A DNA stretch of 64,000 nt from Qipengyuania sp. ABI-127-1. Lineage in GTDB: Bacteria; Pseudomonadota; Alphaproteobacteria; Sphingomonadales; Sphingomonadaceae. Position 1 is the first letter of the stretch, and each line of letters starts with the position of its first letter. The position numbers were made by a program, and so were the translations under genes. This document shows, in pieces, positions 8,312 to 17,777 of the stretch. The stretch covers positions 1,398,501 through 1,462,500 of the forward strand of contig JALJCR010000001.1 in NCBI GenBank assembly GCA_022953095.1. Reading direction: 5' to 3'. The notes beneath the pieces were generated by a model that was not told the origin of the DNA, did not search any database, and saw only the letters and a list, made by a program, of their open reading frames with translations.

Positions 8312-9622
8312 CTAGCCGAAGACCCGCGCGAAGATCGTATCCACGTGTTTGAAGTGGTATTCGAGGTCGAATTTCTCCTCGAGCTGCTGTTCCGACAGCG
8401 CCGCCGTCACCTCTTCGTCCTGCTTAAGCAGGTCGAGCAGCATCAGCCGGCCATCCGATTCCCAGACCTTCATCGCATTGCGTTGCACCAGGCGGTAGGC
8501 GTCCTCGCGGCTGACACCGTTCTGAGTCAGCGCCAGCAATACGCGCTGCGAATGGATAAGGCCGCCCATGCGATCCATGTTCGCTTGCATACGATCGGGA
8601 TAGACGAGCAGCTTGTCGACCACGCCGGTAAGCCGGGCGAGGGCAAAGTCGAGCGTAATGCAGGCATCAGGCCCGATGAAGCGTTCGACCGAAGAATGCG
8701 AGATATCACGCTCGTGCCACAACGCCACGTTTTCGAGCGCGGGCAGGGCATAGGCGCGGATCATGCGGGCCTGGCCGGTGAGGTTTTCGGTCAGGATCGG
8801 GTTGCGTTTATGCGGCATCGCGCTCGACCCTTTCTGGCCCGGCGAGAAATATTCCTCCGCTTCGAGTACCTCGGTCCGCTGCAAGTGGCGCACTTCGACA
8901 GCGAGACGTTCGATCGAACCGGCAATCACGGCCAGGGTCGAGAAGAACATGGCATGGCGGTCGCGCGGGATGACCTGCGTCGAAACCGGTTCGACCGCTA
9001 GGCCCAGTCTGTCCGCGACGTGCTGCTCGACCAGCGGGTCGATATTGGCGAAAGTGCCGACCGCGCCGGAAATCGCGCAAGTGGCGATTTCCTCGCGCGC
9101 GGCGATCAGGCGCTTTTTGCACCGGTCGAATTCGGCATAGGCCTGCGCCAGCTTGAGGCCGAAAGTCACCGGCTCGGCATGAATGCCGTGGCTGCGGCCG
9201 ATGGTGGGGGTGTATTTGTGTTCTTCCGCGCGGCGCTGGATCGCGGTGAGCAGCGCATCGAGGTCCGCCAGCAGGATGTCCGCCGAACGCGCGAGCTGAA
9301 CCGCCAGCGTCGTATCGAGCACATCGCTGGAGGTCATTCCCTGATGCATGAAGCGGGCCTCGTCGCCGACGTTTTCCGCTACCCAGGTGAGGAAAGCGAT
9401 CACATCGTGCTTGGTCACCGCTTCGATCGCATCGATCGCTTCGACATCGATTGCAGGATCGGTTGCCCACCAATCCCACAGAGCCTTTGCGGCACTTTCC
9501 GGCACGACGCCCAGTTCGCCGAGCTTCTCCGTCGCGTGGGCCTCGATCTCGAACCAGATGCGATACTTCGCCTCCGGCTCCCACAGGGCGGACATTTCGG
9601 GACGGGCGTAACGGGGGACCAT
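8312..9622 (-). CDS. purB: Adenylosuccinate lyase
   Basis: PurB splits SAICAR and adenylosuccinate, giving fumarate and AICAR or AMP. At 436 residues it has the normal length for this superfamily. The fumarase/aspartase signature GSSAMPHKRNP holds the flexible-loop catalytic serine, and the catalytic His block TIGRSHGIHAEP is present near residue 140. It begins the minus-strand run purB-lapA-pyrF-trpF-trpB-DUF559-trpA-accD-folC. About 197 bases separate it from the divergent DUF3857 gene, leaving room for promoters on both strands. Confidence 0.97.
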   Translation of the reverse strand: MVPRYARPEMSALWEPEAKYRIWFEIEAHATEKLGELGVVPESAAKALWDWWATDPAIDVEAIDAIEAVTKHDVIAFLTWVAENVGDEARFMHQGMTSSDVLDTTLAVQLARSADILLADLDALLTAIQRRAEEHKYTPTIGRSHGIHAEPVTFGLKLAQAYAEFDRCKKRLIAAREEIATCAISGAVGTFANIDPLVEQHVADRLGLAVEPVSTQVIPRDRHAMFFSTLAVIAGSIERLAVEVRHLQRTEVLEAEEYFSPGQKGSSAMPHKRNPILTENLTGQARMIRAYALPALENVALWHERDISHSSVERFIGPDACITLDFALARLTGVVDKLLVYPDRMQANMDRMGGLIHSQRVLLALTQNGVSREDAYRLVQRNAMKVWESDGRLMLLDLLKQDEEVTAALSEQQLEEKFDLEYHFKHVDTIFARVFG

Positions 9623-9819
9623 GGGGAGCTCCGACTAAGAGAGGAACGAGCCAGCCCGCTAAGGATGTGCGGTGCGAAAAGCAAGGCAGGCACGGAACGA
9701 GGCGCACGAATGTTTTCGACCCGCGACCGAGCGAAGCGATTTGTTTTGTCGACAAGCCGTTGGCAAACAATACAGTTCGAAATAATGTCGAACTTCAGCA
9801 ATCAAACAGGGTCTTCTGC

Positions 9820-12600
9820 ATGCGTCACCAAATAGCTGCCGTTTCGTTTATTGCCTTATCGGCATCCTCCGCTTTTGCTGGTGAGACCGTTCTCTACGAG
9901 GCTACTCCTGCATGGGTGGAAGCCGCGACGATCGACGACACGTCGCGCGCTTCCGGTTCCCCGATCATCTTGATCGATGAGCAGTCGAGAATCGAAGATG
10001 GTCAGCTGTGGACGTATCGGGAAACCGCGATCGCGCTCGATTCACCCGAGGCGCTGACTCAACTGGGGACCCTCGCCGCATCCTGGATGCCCGACAAGGG
10101 AGATCTGCGTGTGCACCGCGCCGAACTGATGCGCGACGGGCAGCGCATCGACTTGTTGGCCGGAGATCAACGGTTCGAGGTCTTGCGGCGCGAAGCAAAG
10201 CTCGAATCGCGGATGCTCGACGGAATGCTGACTGCGACCATGCCGGTCGCCGGTGCACGAATCGGCGATGTATTGCGGCTCGCTTATTCGATTACGATGC
10301 AGGATCAGGCTATGGGTGATCATGTCCAATGGTTTGCGGCCCTGATCGCCAAACCGTTTCCGCTGGCGGATGGCCGGGTTCGTGTTTCCTGGCCGCAGGA
10401 CCTTCCGGTGAGTCGCGTGCGGCTCGGGGACGCGAAGGTGCCTGAACCTAAGCTCGTCGATGGGTTCTATATCTGGGAAGCCGACCTGCCGGTGGCCAAG
10501 CCCACCGAAATGCCGTCGGACGCGCCAGATCGGTACTTGGCCGGCAATCTCATGCAGTTGGGAACCTATGCAGATTGGCGGGACGTGTCGCGCCAGATGG
10601 CCTCGCATTACGACGTCGCCGGGACGGTGGGCAGCGGAGCGCTGGCAGACGAGATCGCGCGCATAGCCGGGGCGAGCGACGACCCGCTCGAGCGCGCGGC
10701 AATGGCTTTGCGCGTCGTGCAGGACGAAATCAGCTATCTTTCCAATGGTCTCGACGGTGGAAATTACCTTCCGCAAATGCCCCAGGAAACGTGGGAAAAG
10801 CGGTACGGCGATTGCAAGGCCAAATCGGTCTTGCTGCTGGCCATGTTGCGCGAACTCGAGGTGCCTTCCGAGGTTGTCCTGGTGCGGTCGAAAGGGGGCG
10901 ATATCTTGCCTGACCTTGCCCCTATTCCGGGCAACTTCGACCATATGATCGTGCGTGCGGAAATCGCCGGTCAGAGCTATTGGCTGGATGGTACGGGATC
11001 GGGCACGCGGGCCGATACGATTGATACGATCCCGCGATTTCACTACGCGCTGCCCTTGCGGAACGAAGGCGCATCTCTGATGGCGCTCGGATCGCGCCCG
11101 CAATCAACTCCCGATCGCATCGTGCGGATCAGCCTGGATCAGCGTGCCGGCGTCCTCTTGCCGGCATTGGTCGACGTCGAAGTCGAGTTCCGCGGCATGG
11201 CGGGCGCACCGTGGCGAGTGATCGCCGAACAGAACGATGAAACCGTGATTGAGGATGCCGTGTCATCGGGGCTGCATTCGGTTATCGGCGACATGGCACT
11301 GTACCAACCCTCGGTCCGGTACGATGCGGATACGGGTGTCGCAACGATCAGTGCCCGGGGTATTCGCACGACTTCGTGGCGCAGGGATCGTTCGATTTAC
11401 GAACTCGACATACCCTCGGAAGCGGCCCGCATGGTGAACTTCGATGCCGACCGTGCACGCGCGGCGTGGAAGGGCATACCTTTGCGGCTCAACGGACCGG
11501 TCTTTTATCGCAGCGAGTTCGAAATACTGCTTCCCGAAGGCGACGAAAATTTTCGGATCGACGGGGCTGGTAAGGCGACGCAAACCATCGGTGAGGTGGA
11601 ACTGGCGTCAGATGCGCAACTCGACGATGCGCGTTTCACGCTGATGCAAACCATGCGCAGTGTGGCCGACGAGCTACCGGCCACCGATATATCCGCCGCG
11701 CGCCGGGAATTGGTTAGATTCGATCGCGCGCTGCCGGTGCTGAAATCCACCGGGGACGTGCAGCAGGCGTGGGAATATAGTGGGCCGCAGCGCAAACGGC
11801 TGACGGCGCTGGAGGCGGCCTATGCACGGCTAATCGCCGAGGCGGAACCGGACGAGTCTCGACAGTTGCTCAACCGCGCGAAGTTCCGTTCGGGCGTTTT
11901 CGATTTCGCAGGGGCGCTCGAAGACATCAATGCGGCACTCCAAATCGAGGCGACCAGCGCTCTCTACGGAGATCGTTCCTTCCTCCATCGCCAAATGGGC
12001 GATCTCGAAGCCGCGCTTGCCGATTTGCAAATGTACGAGGAGCTCAGCGGGAAGGGCGAGACCTATGGCAGCCAAATCGAGCTGCTCGCGCTGTTGGGGC
12101 GGACGGACGAGGGCTTGCAGTTGGCCGAGGAGTATCGTGCGCTAACCGACGACCCGGTCTCTGCGGAAACCACTATGGCGACTGCGCTTGGATGGTCGGG
12201 CGAAGCCGAAGAAGGACTTCGTCTGCTCGAAGACCTGTTGGTTCGCCGTCCGGGCGATGGTCCGCTGCTGAATGCGATCTGCTGGCACGCGGCGACATTC
12301 GATATCGTGAACCCGGACAGAATGAAGACCTGTGTAGGGGCGGTCGAGAAAAGCGAGTACGCTCCCGGCGTGCTCGATAGCCGCGCTTTCGCCCATCTGC
12401 GTCTTGGCGATCTTGATGCGGCACTGGCCGATCTGAACTCGGCCCTGGTGGCCAGCCCCGGTTTAGCCGAGTCGCGTCTCTTGCGTGGTGTGGTCAGAGT
12501 GATGCAGGGTGATGATGCTGGCCAGGGCGATATCGACCTGGCACTGTCCATCAGGCCGTCCCTGGCTGAAACCTACGCGGCGTGGGGCCTGAAATTCTAG
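9820..12600 (+). CDS. Exported DUF3857 / transglutaminase-like / TPR protein
   Basis: The start chosen is ATG at 9820 because it opens a clean signal peptide (residues 1-20, ending SAFA before GETVLYE); the frame is open much further upstream but without coding character. The 926-residue product has an N-terminal DUF3857 beta domain (about 50-230), a transglutaminase-like domain (about 270-400) with the Cys in RYGDCKAKS, His in FDHMIV and Asp in WLDGTGSG, a second beta domain, and TPR-like helices from about residue 690 to the end. It is probably periplasmic or secreted. The substrate is not known; related proteins in sphingomonads and Bacteroidetes are uncharacterised. It stands alone, convergent with radC 13 bases away. 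Confidence 0.85.
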   Translation: MRHQIAAVSFIALSASSAFAGETVLYEATPAWVEAATIDDTSRASGSPIILIDEQSRIEDGQLWTYRETAIALDSPEALTQLGTLAASWMPDKGDLRVHRAELMRDGQRIDLLAGDQRFEVLRREAKLESRMLDGMLTATMPVAGARIGDVLRLAYSITMQDQAMGDHVQWFAALIAKPFPLADGRVRVSWPQDLPVSRVRLGDAKVPEPKLVDGFYIWEADLPVAKPTEMPSDAPDRYLAGNLMQLGTYADWRDVSRQMASHYDVAGTVGSGALADEIARIAGASDDPLERAAMALRVVQDEISYLSNGLDGGNYLPQMPQETWEKRYGDCKAKSVLLLAMLRELEVPSEVVLVRSKGGDILPDLAPIPGNFDHMIVRAEIAGQSYWLDGTGSGTRADTIDTIPRFHYALPLRNEGASLMALGSRPQSTPDRIVRISLDQRAGVLLPALVDVEVEFRGMAGAPWRVIAEQNDETVIEDAVSSGLHSVIGDMALYQPSVRYDADTGVATISARGIRTTSWRRDRSIYELDIPSEAARMVNFDADRARAAWKGIPLRLNGPVFYRSEFEILLPEGDENFRIDGAGKATQTIGEVELASDAQLDDARFTLMQTMRSVADELPATDISAARRELVRFDRALPVLKSTGDVQQAWEYSGPQRKRLTALEAAYARLIAEAEPDESRQLLNRAKFRSGVFDFAGALEDINAALQIEATSALYGDRSFLHRQMGDLEAALADLQMYEELSGKGETYGSQIELLALLGRTDEGLQLAEEYRALTDDPVSAETTMATALGWSGEAEEGLRLLEDLLVRRPGDGPLLNAICWHAATFDIVNPDRMKTCVGAVEKSEYAPGVLDSRAFAHLRLGDLDAALADLNSALVASPGLAESRLLRGVVRVMQGDDAGQGDIDLALSIRPSLAETYAAWGLKF

Positions 12601-12613
12601 GTCCCGCCGGGTT

Positions 12614-13366
12614 TTAGATCAGCCCTTTTGCGCGCAAGGATACGTTGCCTTGACGCCCGATGATGATGTGGTCGTGCACGGTCACGCCCAGCAGACGTCC
12701 CGCCTCTGCAATGCGCGACGTGATGGCGATGTCCGCCCGGCTGGGTTCGGGGCTGCCGCTGGGGTGATTGTGCACGAGAATCAGCGCGGTCGCGCCGATG
12801 TCGAACGCCTTGCGAATGATTTCGCGCGGGTGGATTGCGGCTTCATCGATCGATCCTTCACCCAGCAGATGATCGAGGATCAGGCGATTCTGTGTATTGA
12901 GATAGAGGACGCGGACCCGTTCATGATTGAGATGCGCCATGTCGATCGCGAGATAATCGAGCAGGGCCTGCCAACTGCCGAGCACCGGCTTGTCCTGTAC
13001 CGCGCCGCGGGCCATGCGTTTTGCCGCGAGGTTGACCGCATGTAGCGCGGCGGCGCTCGCTTCGCCCAAGCCTTTCACTTGCTGGAGCGCCCGGGGATTG
13101 GCCGCCAAAACGGCTGACAGCGAGCCGAAATGCGCGATCAACGATTTGGCGAGCGGTTTCGTGTCGCCTTGGCGAATGGCGGAAAACAGCAGGAATTCGA
13201 GCAATTCGTAGTCGGCGAGGGCCTCGGCTCCGCCAGACAGCAATCGCTGGCGGAGCCGCTCGCGATGGCCTTTGCCAGCATGCTCTGCCGATTTTTTTTG
13301 ATTCCCCGGCAACCATTCCCCCATGCACGGCGTTTCCGGCACTTGCATTGCCTTTGGAGAGCACAA
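12614..13366 (-). CDS. radC: RadC / JAB1-MPN-domain protein
   Basis: RadC-family protein with an N-terminal helix-hairpin-helix region (GLGEASAAALHAV) and a C-terminal JAMM metal-binding domain with HNHPSGSPEPSRAD and HDHIIIG. The frame gives 250 residues, but an ATG at 13324 (MGEWLPG) gives a length closer to the family norm. The historical link to DNA repair is doubtful and the true function is unsettled. It is divergent from ydbH with a gap of 18-60 bases depending on the start chosen. Confidence 0.9.
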   Translation of the reverse strand: MCSPKAMQVPETPCMGEWLPGNQKKSAEHAGKGHRERLRQRLLSGGAEALADYELLEFLLFSAIRQGDTKPLAKSLIAHFGSLSAVLAANPRALQQVKGLGEASAAALHAVNLAAKRMARGAVQDKPVLGSWQALLDYLAIDMAHLNHERVRVLYLNTQNRLILDHLLGEGSIDEAAIHPREIIRKAFDIGATALILVHNHPSGSPEPSRADIAITSRIAEAGRLLGVTVHDHIIIGRQGNVSLRAKGLI

Positions 13367-13384
13367 GGCGCAAGTGTGGGTTCG

Positions 13385-16300
13385 ATGGAGCGGGACGCAA
13401 ACGACAATTCAGTGGCGGTAGAAGAAGATCTCGCCCGCCGCGCACGCTGGCAGCAGAAGCGCTGGGCCATACCCAGCATTCTGCTCGCCTTGCTCGTGGC
13501 CGCCGGCATAGCGGCCTGGTTTTCTCGCGAGAGTATCGTCGACGATATCATCCGCGATCAATTCGACGCCAATGGCATTCCGGCCACCTACACGATCGAT
13601 CGGGTAGGCGGGCAGACGCAGATATTTTCAGATGTTGTCCTCGGCGATCCCGATGCGCCCGATTTCACGGCCAAACGTGTTATCGTCAGCCTGCGCCACC
13701 GGTTTGGCACTCCGGAAATCGGCGGTGTCACGCTGGTGGAGCCGCGAATTTACGGTACATTTCGTGACGGGGAGCTCAGCTTCGGAGCCCTCGACAGCCT
13801 GCTTTTCGGACCCAGCGAGGAAGCGGCCGGTCTGCCGAACCTGAATCTGACCATCCGCGACGGGCGCGGGCTGGTCGAAACCGATTACGGTCCGATCGGG
13901 CTCAGCCTCGCCGGATCGGGTCTGGTCAGTCATGGTTGGGAAGGGGCGCTGGCCGCGATCGCTCCCGAATTGGTCTTCGAGGGATGCGAAACGGGGCGCA
14001 TGAGCGCCTATGGCAAGCTCACCACCGTTTCGGGAGAGCCGCAATTCTCCGGCCCGCTCCGGCTCGCATCGCTCATCTGCGAGGAACGGTCTCTCGAGCT
14101 GGCGAATTATGCGATGGATCTCACCGTCGCGGCGGATACCCGGCTGTCCAATCCTTCGATCGAGGCACGGCTCGAGGGTGGCGAGACGCGGATGGCGGAA
14201 AATTCGGCATCGGCGATGCTCGGTACTGTGCGCGCACAGATGCGTGATCGGTTGACCACGGCGCGTTTTTCGCTCGCGGCGCGCGGCGTCGATACGCCGC
14301 AAGCATTGGCCGCCGTCCTGACTGCCGAAGGGCAGCTTCGCGCGAGCGACGGTTTCGAGCGCCTCCAGCTCGATGGCGAGTTGGAAGGCAATGGCCTGCG
14401 GCTGGGCCGCGACCTGATCGCCACGGTGGAATCGCTTGCAAATACGGGCGAGGGGACATTCATCGCTCCGCTCACCCGAAAATTGGCGAGAGCGCTGCAG
14501 GCGGAAACCCGCGGTAGCGCGCTGAATGCGGAGGTGCGGCTGCGTCTTGACCCGAACGGCTATTCGCTCCTGACGCCAAGGGCCGAACTGCGCGGCGGGA
14601 GCGGTGCTCGGCTCGTTTCCCTATCCCGGGTCGAGATTGCCGCCCAAGGCGATGAGATGCCCCGTATCGCGGGCAATATCGCCACCGGCGGCGCGAATAT
14701 GCCGCGCATTTCCGGACGGATGGAGCGGAGCGAATCGGGAGGCTCGATCTTTCGCCTGGCAATGGATCGGTATGAGGCGGGTGATGCAGCGCTCAGCGTG
14801 CCGCAGATTGTGATCGCACAGGGCACGGGCGGCGCGCTGGGGTTTTCCGGCAGGATGCTGGCGAGCGGCACGCTCCCGGGCGGTTCGGCCACGAACCTGC
14901 TGCTTCCAGTCGAAGGGCGATACGATAACGGGCGTTTGTCGATGTGGCGCAAATGCGTGGATCTGCGATTCGACCGGCTGGAGATGGCCAATCTTTCCTT
15001 CGAAAAGCGGGGCTTCACACTATGCCCAGCCCGTGGGCGCCCCATCTTGCAGAACGATCCAGCCGGAATGCGGATCGCGGCAGGAGCACCATCGCTCGAT
15101 CTGGAAGGCCATCTGGGAGACACGCCAATCCGGCTCGCTTCCGGCCCGGTCGGCTTCGCTTATCCCGGTGTCGTGACCGCGCGTTCGATAGACGTTGCGC
15201 TGGGGCCACCGGAGGCACCCAGCCGGTTCCGCGTGTCCGGCCTCGAAGGACGTCTCGGCAAGGACATCTCGGGGACCTTCACCGATGCCGATATCCTGCT
15301 GGCTGCGGTTCCGATGAATCTTGAACAGACCAGCGGGCAATGGCATTTTGAGGGCGGTGAACTGTCGATCGACGGGGCCGAGTTCACTCTCGTCGATCGC
15401 GAAAATCCGCCGCGCTTCGAACCGCTCGTCGCACGCGAGGCGAGCTTGACGCTGATCGATAATGTAATCGATGCGCGTGCCCGGATGCGCAATCCGGCGA
15501 GCGACCGGCTCGTCACCATCGTCGATATCCGCCACAATCTGGAGAGCAGCCGAGGGCATGCCACTATCGATGTCCCGGAATTGCAATTTGACGACCGTCT
15601 TCAGCCAGGCCAGCTTTCGCAGCTGACATTCGGCGTCATCGCCAATGCAGAAGGTGTTGTCACCGGACAGGGGCGTATCGACTGGGCATCTGACGGGACG
15701 ATTACCAGTTCAGGTTCCTTCTCCAGCGACGATCTCGATTTCGCTGCCGCTTTTGGTCCGGTCCAGGGGGCCAGCGGCACTGTGGAATTCACCGACTTGC
15801 TGAACCTCACGACCGCGCCGGGCCAGACAATTCGCGTCGCTTCGGTCAATCCCGGGATCGAAGTCTTTGACGGCGAGGTCGAGTTTGAATTGCGCAATGG
15901 CGAATTGCTGGCGGTCTCGGGTGGGAGCTGGCCCTTCATGGGTGGGCAGCTAATCCTGCGCGAGGTCGACCTCAATCTCGGCATAAGCGAAGAGCGGCGC
16001 TACATTTTCGAGATCGTCGGACTGGATGCCGCGACTTTCGTAGCCGAGATGGAGTTCGAAAATCTGTCCGCCAGCGGGCTGTTCGATGGGACAGTACCGA
16101 TCGTGTTCGATGCCGATGGCAATGGCCGGATCGACACCGGGGTTCTGATCTCCCGGCCGCCGGGCGGCAATGTATCCTATGTCGGCGAACTGAGTTACGA
16201 GGACCTCTCGCCGATCGCCAATTTCGCTTTCGATGCTCTGAAGAGCCTCGATTACTCGCAGATGCGCGTCATCATGGAAGGCCCGCTGACCGGCGAAATC

Positions 16301-16612
16301 GTGACTCGCGTGCGTTTCGACGGCGTCAAGCAGGGCGATCGCGCCAAGTCCAATTTCATTACCAAGCGATTGGCCGCACTGCCCCTGCAGTTCCGTATCA
16401 ATATCAAGGCGCAGTTCTATCAATTGCTGACCAGTCTCAAGTCGCTCTACGATCCCGCCTCGGTGCGCGATCCGCGCGAACTGGGGCTCCTGTCAGACGA
16501 TGGCACGCGATTGTTGCGCCGCTCGATCACCGGCGAAGAGGCCGAACCGGATATCGACCCGGGGGATATCGTCCCCGATGAACCCACCATTCAGGAGCAG
16601 GAAAGCGAGTGA
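13385..16612 (+). CDS. ydbH: YdbH-like intermembrane phospholipid transport protein
   Basis: A 1075-residue AsmA-like protein with one N-terminal membrane anchor (about residues 24-45, preceded by a basic stretch) and a very long beta-rich periplasmic part, ending in the YdbH-type C-terminal region and an acidic tail. In E. coli YdbH with the lipoprotein YnbE bridges the two membranes and helps carry phospholipids to the outer membrane, overlapping with TamB and YhdP. The identity rests on the layout and on the two genes that follow directly, a YnbE-like lipoprotein and a YdbL-like protein. ATG 13385 is chosen; GTG 13376 is possible. The start lies just beyond that of the divergent radC. Confidence 0.88.
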   Translation: MERDANDNSVAVEEDLARRARWQQKRWAIPSILLALLVAAGIAAWFSRESIVDDIIRDQFDANGIPATYTIDRVGGQTQIFSDVVLGDPDAPDFTAKRVIVSLRHRFGTPEIGGVTLVEPRIYGTFRDGELSFGALDSLLFGPSEEAAGLPNLNLTIRDGRGLVETDYGPIGLSLAGSGLVSHGWEGALAAIAPELVFEGCETGRMSAYGKLTTVSGEPQFSGPLRLASLICEERSLELANYAMDLTVAADTRLSNPSIEARLEGGETRMAENSASAMLGTVRAQMRDRLTTARFSLAARGVDTPQALAAVLTAEGQLRASDGFERLQLDGELEGNGLRLGRDLIATVESLANTGEGTFIAPLTRKLARALQAETRGSALNAEVRLRLDPNGYSLLTPRAELRGGSGARLVSLSRVEIAAQGDEMPRIAGNIATGGANMPRISGRMERSESGGSIFRLAMDRYEAGDAALSVPQIVIAQGTGGALGFSGRMLASGTLPGGSATNLLLPVEGRYDNGRLSMWRKCVDLRFDRLEMANLSFEKRGFTLCPARGRPILQNDPAGMRIAAGAPSLDLEGHLGDTPIRLASGPVGFAYPGVVTARSIDVALGPPEAPSRFRVSGLEGRLGKDISGTFTDADILLAAVPMNLEQTSGQWHFEGGELSIDGAEFTLVDRENPPRFEPLVAREASLTLIDNVIDARARMRNPASDRLVTIVDIRHNLESSRGHATIDVPELQFDDRLQPGQLSQLTFGVIANAEGVVTGQGRIDWASDGTITSSGSFSSDDLDFAAAFGPVQGASGTVEFTDLLNLTTAPGQTIRVASVNPGIEVFDGEVEFELRNGELLAVSGGSWPFMGGQLILREVDLNLGISEERRYIFEIVGLDAATFVAEMEFENLSASGLFDGTVPIVFDADGNGRIDTGVLISRPPGGNVSYVGELSYEDLSPIANFAFDALKSLDYSQMRVIMEGPLTGEIVTRVRFDGVKQGDRAKSNFITKRLAALPLQFRINIKAQFYQLLTSLKSLYDPASVRDPRELGLLSDDGTRLLRRSITGEEAEPDIDPGDIVPDEPTIQEQESE

Positions 16613-16617
16613 GGGCT

Positions 16618-16812
16618 ATGAATCATGCCAAATTGACCGGAAGGATGGCTGGCGCCACGCTTGCCGCGACCGCGCTCGGCGGATGCATCACTGTAAATGC
16701 GCCCGAAGAGCCGATCGTGATCGAGTTGAATGTCAACATCCGGCAGGAAGTGATTTACCGGCTTGCCGAGGATGCGGGCAATACGATTGAGGATAATGCG
16801 GATATTTTCTGA
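16618..16812 (+). CDS. ynbE: YnbE-like small outer-membrane lipoprotein
   Basis: A 64-residue lipoprotein with a lipobox ALGGC near residue 23 and a short mature part that keeps the YnbE pattern, with IVIELNVNIRQEV followed by a short helix. In E. coli YnbE stacks as multimers that join YdbH to the outer membrane. ATG 16618 follows the ydbH stop by five bases; a GTG at 16609 overlapping that stop would add three residues. The next gene ydbL begins at or near its stop. Confidence 0.88.
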   Translation: MNHAKLTGRMAGATLAATALGGCITVNAPEEPIVIELNVNIRQEVIYRLAEDAGNTIEDNADIF

Positions 16813-16823
16813 TGGGTGAAACA

Positions 16824-17213
16824 ATGAACAGACTCACGAAATCGATGCTGGCGGCTGCGGCTGTGGCCACGGCACTCGGCGGATTTGTCGCACCTGCATA
16901 TGCCCAGCGCGACCCGGCCTATGCTGCCGCGCGTGCCGCTGGCCAGGTGGGCGAGAAGATGGATGGCTATCTCGGTGTCGTCGGTTCCGAAACTCCGGAG
17001 CTCAAGCGGATCGTGAACGACATCAACATCAAGCGTCGCGCGGTCTATTCCGAACGCGCGCAGGCCAACAACGCCACGCTCGAGGAATATGCGCTCACGG
17101 CGGGTTGCCAGGCGATCCTCGCGACCAAGCCAGGTGAAAAGTACCAGGCGCCCGACGGCAGTTGGCAGACGCGCGGTGCAGGCGCGCCGATGCGCGATCC
17201 GCGCTGCCCATAA
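16824..17213 (+). CDS. ydbL: YdbL-like periplasmic DUF1318 protein
   Basis: A 129-residue exported protein with a signal peptide ending AYA before QRDPAY. The mature part has the DUF1318 pattern, including VNDINIKRRAVY, where short helices end in a basic patch, and a Cys in the ALTAGCQAI segment paired with a C-terminal Cys. In E. coli YdbL acts as a helper that tunes YdbH-YnbE assembly. ATG 16824 is preferred over ATG 16812 because it follows a GGGTGA and starts the signal peptide directly. A clear terminator follows 25 bases downstream, closing the three-gene unit. Confidence 0.88.
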   Translation: MNRLTKSMLAAAAVATALGGFVAPAYAQRDPAYAAARAAGQVGEKMDGYLGVVGSETPELKRIVNDINIKRRAVYSERAQANNATLEEYALTAGCQAILATKPGEKYQAPDGSWQTRGAGAPMRDPRCP

Positions 17214-17237
17214 GCTCCGGGCGCACCGAAAGTCAGA

Positions 17238-17277
17238 AGCCTCTCGGCCCTTCCATGGGGTCGGGAGGCTTTTTTGC
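17238..17277 (+). terminator. Rho-independent terminator after ydbL
   Basis: Inverted repeat AGCCTCtCGgCCC / GGGgtCGgGAGGCT around TTCCAT, followed by a run of six T. It closes the ydbH-ynbE-ydbL unit ahead of atpI. The next 125 bases contain a compact CCCCCTTCTAAGGGGG palindrome near 17325-17340 before the atpI ribosome-binding site. Confidence 0.88.
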
Positions 17278-17402
17278 GTCATAGAGGCTGTTTCGGAACC
17301 TTCCTCTTGTTGACTCGCCACGACCCCCCTTCTAAGGGGGCGGCGCCCTCGGCGGGCAAGTCCGTGCCCGTGCCGCGCAACCCCCCTGAAAAGGAGCAAG
17401 GC

Positions 17403-17723
17403 ATGAGCGACGACGAACCCGCACGGGAACCAATCGAGGAGGATGCGCGGATCGATGCGCTGGAGAAGCGGCTTGCAGCCGCCCGTCAGCGTGAAGATGA
17501 GCGTAACCGTCCCAAGGCTTCCGGGGCCGATGCGAATTATCGCAGCGGCAACCGTGTGCTGGCGGACCTCCTTGGCGGGCTTCTTGGTGGTGCGGTAATC
17601 GGCTATGCCATCGGGCATTTCACCGATACCAATCCCTGGGGTCTGTTGGTCGGCCTGTTCCTCGGAATTGTGGTCGCCTTCAGGAACATTATCCGTGCGG
17701 CAAACCAGCGCCCCGACGAGTGA
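17403..17723 (+). CDS. atpI: F0F1 ATP synthase assembly subunit AtpI
   Basis: A 106-residue protein with a charged, helical N-terminal half and two membrane segments (LLGGLLGGAVIGYAIGHF and WGLLVGLFLGIVVAF) of the AtpI/AtpR family, which helps assemble the c-ring in alphaproteobacteria. ATG 17403 follows a strong AAGGAG site, so the longer upstream frame is rejected. It leads the F0 cluster, with atpB 54 bases downstream. Confidence 0.92.
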   Translation: MSDDEPAREPIEEDARIDALEKRLAAARQREDERNRPKASGADANYRSGNRVLADLLGGLLGGAVIGYAIGHFTDTNPWGLLVGLFLGIVVAFRNIIRAANQRPDE

Positions 17724-17777
17724 TCCCGAGAAGGGATTTTCGGGGCGTTAGTTACAGGATCTAGGGACGAGACAGAC

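Noticed and set aside
17310-17338. TTGACT and TAAGGG, 17 bases apart, as the atp operon promoter
   Set aside because: The -10 element is poor and overlaps a G/C palindrome, so the call was left out of the feature list.
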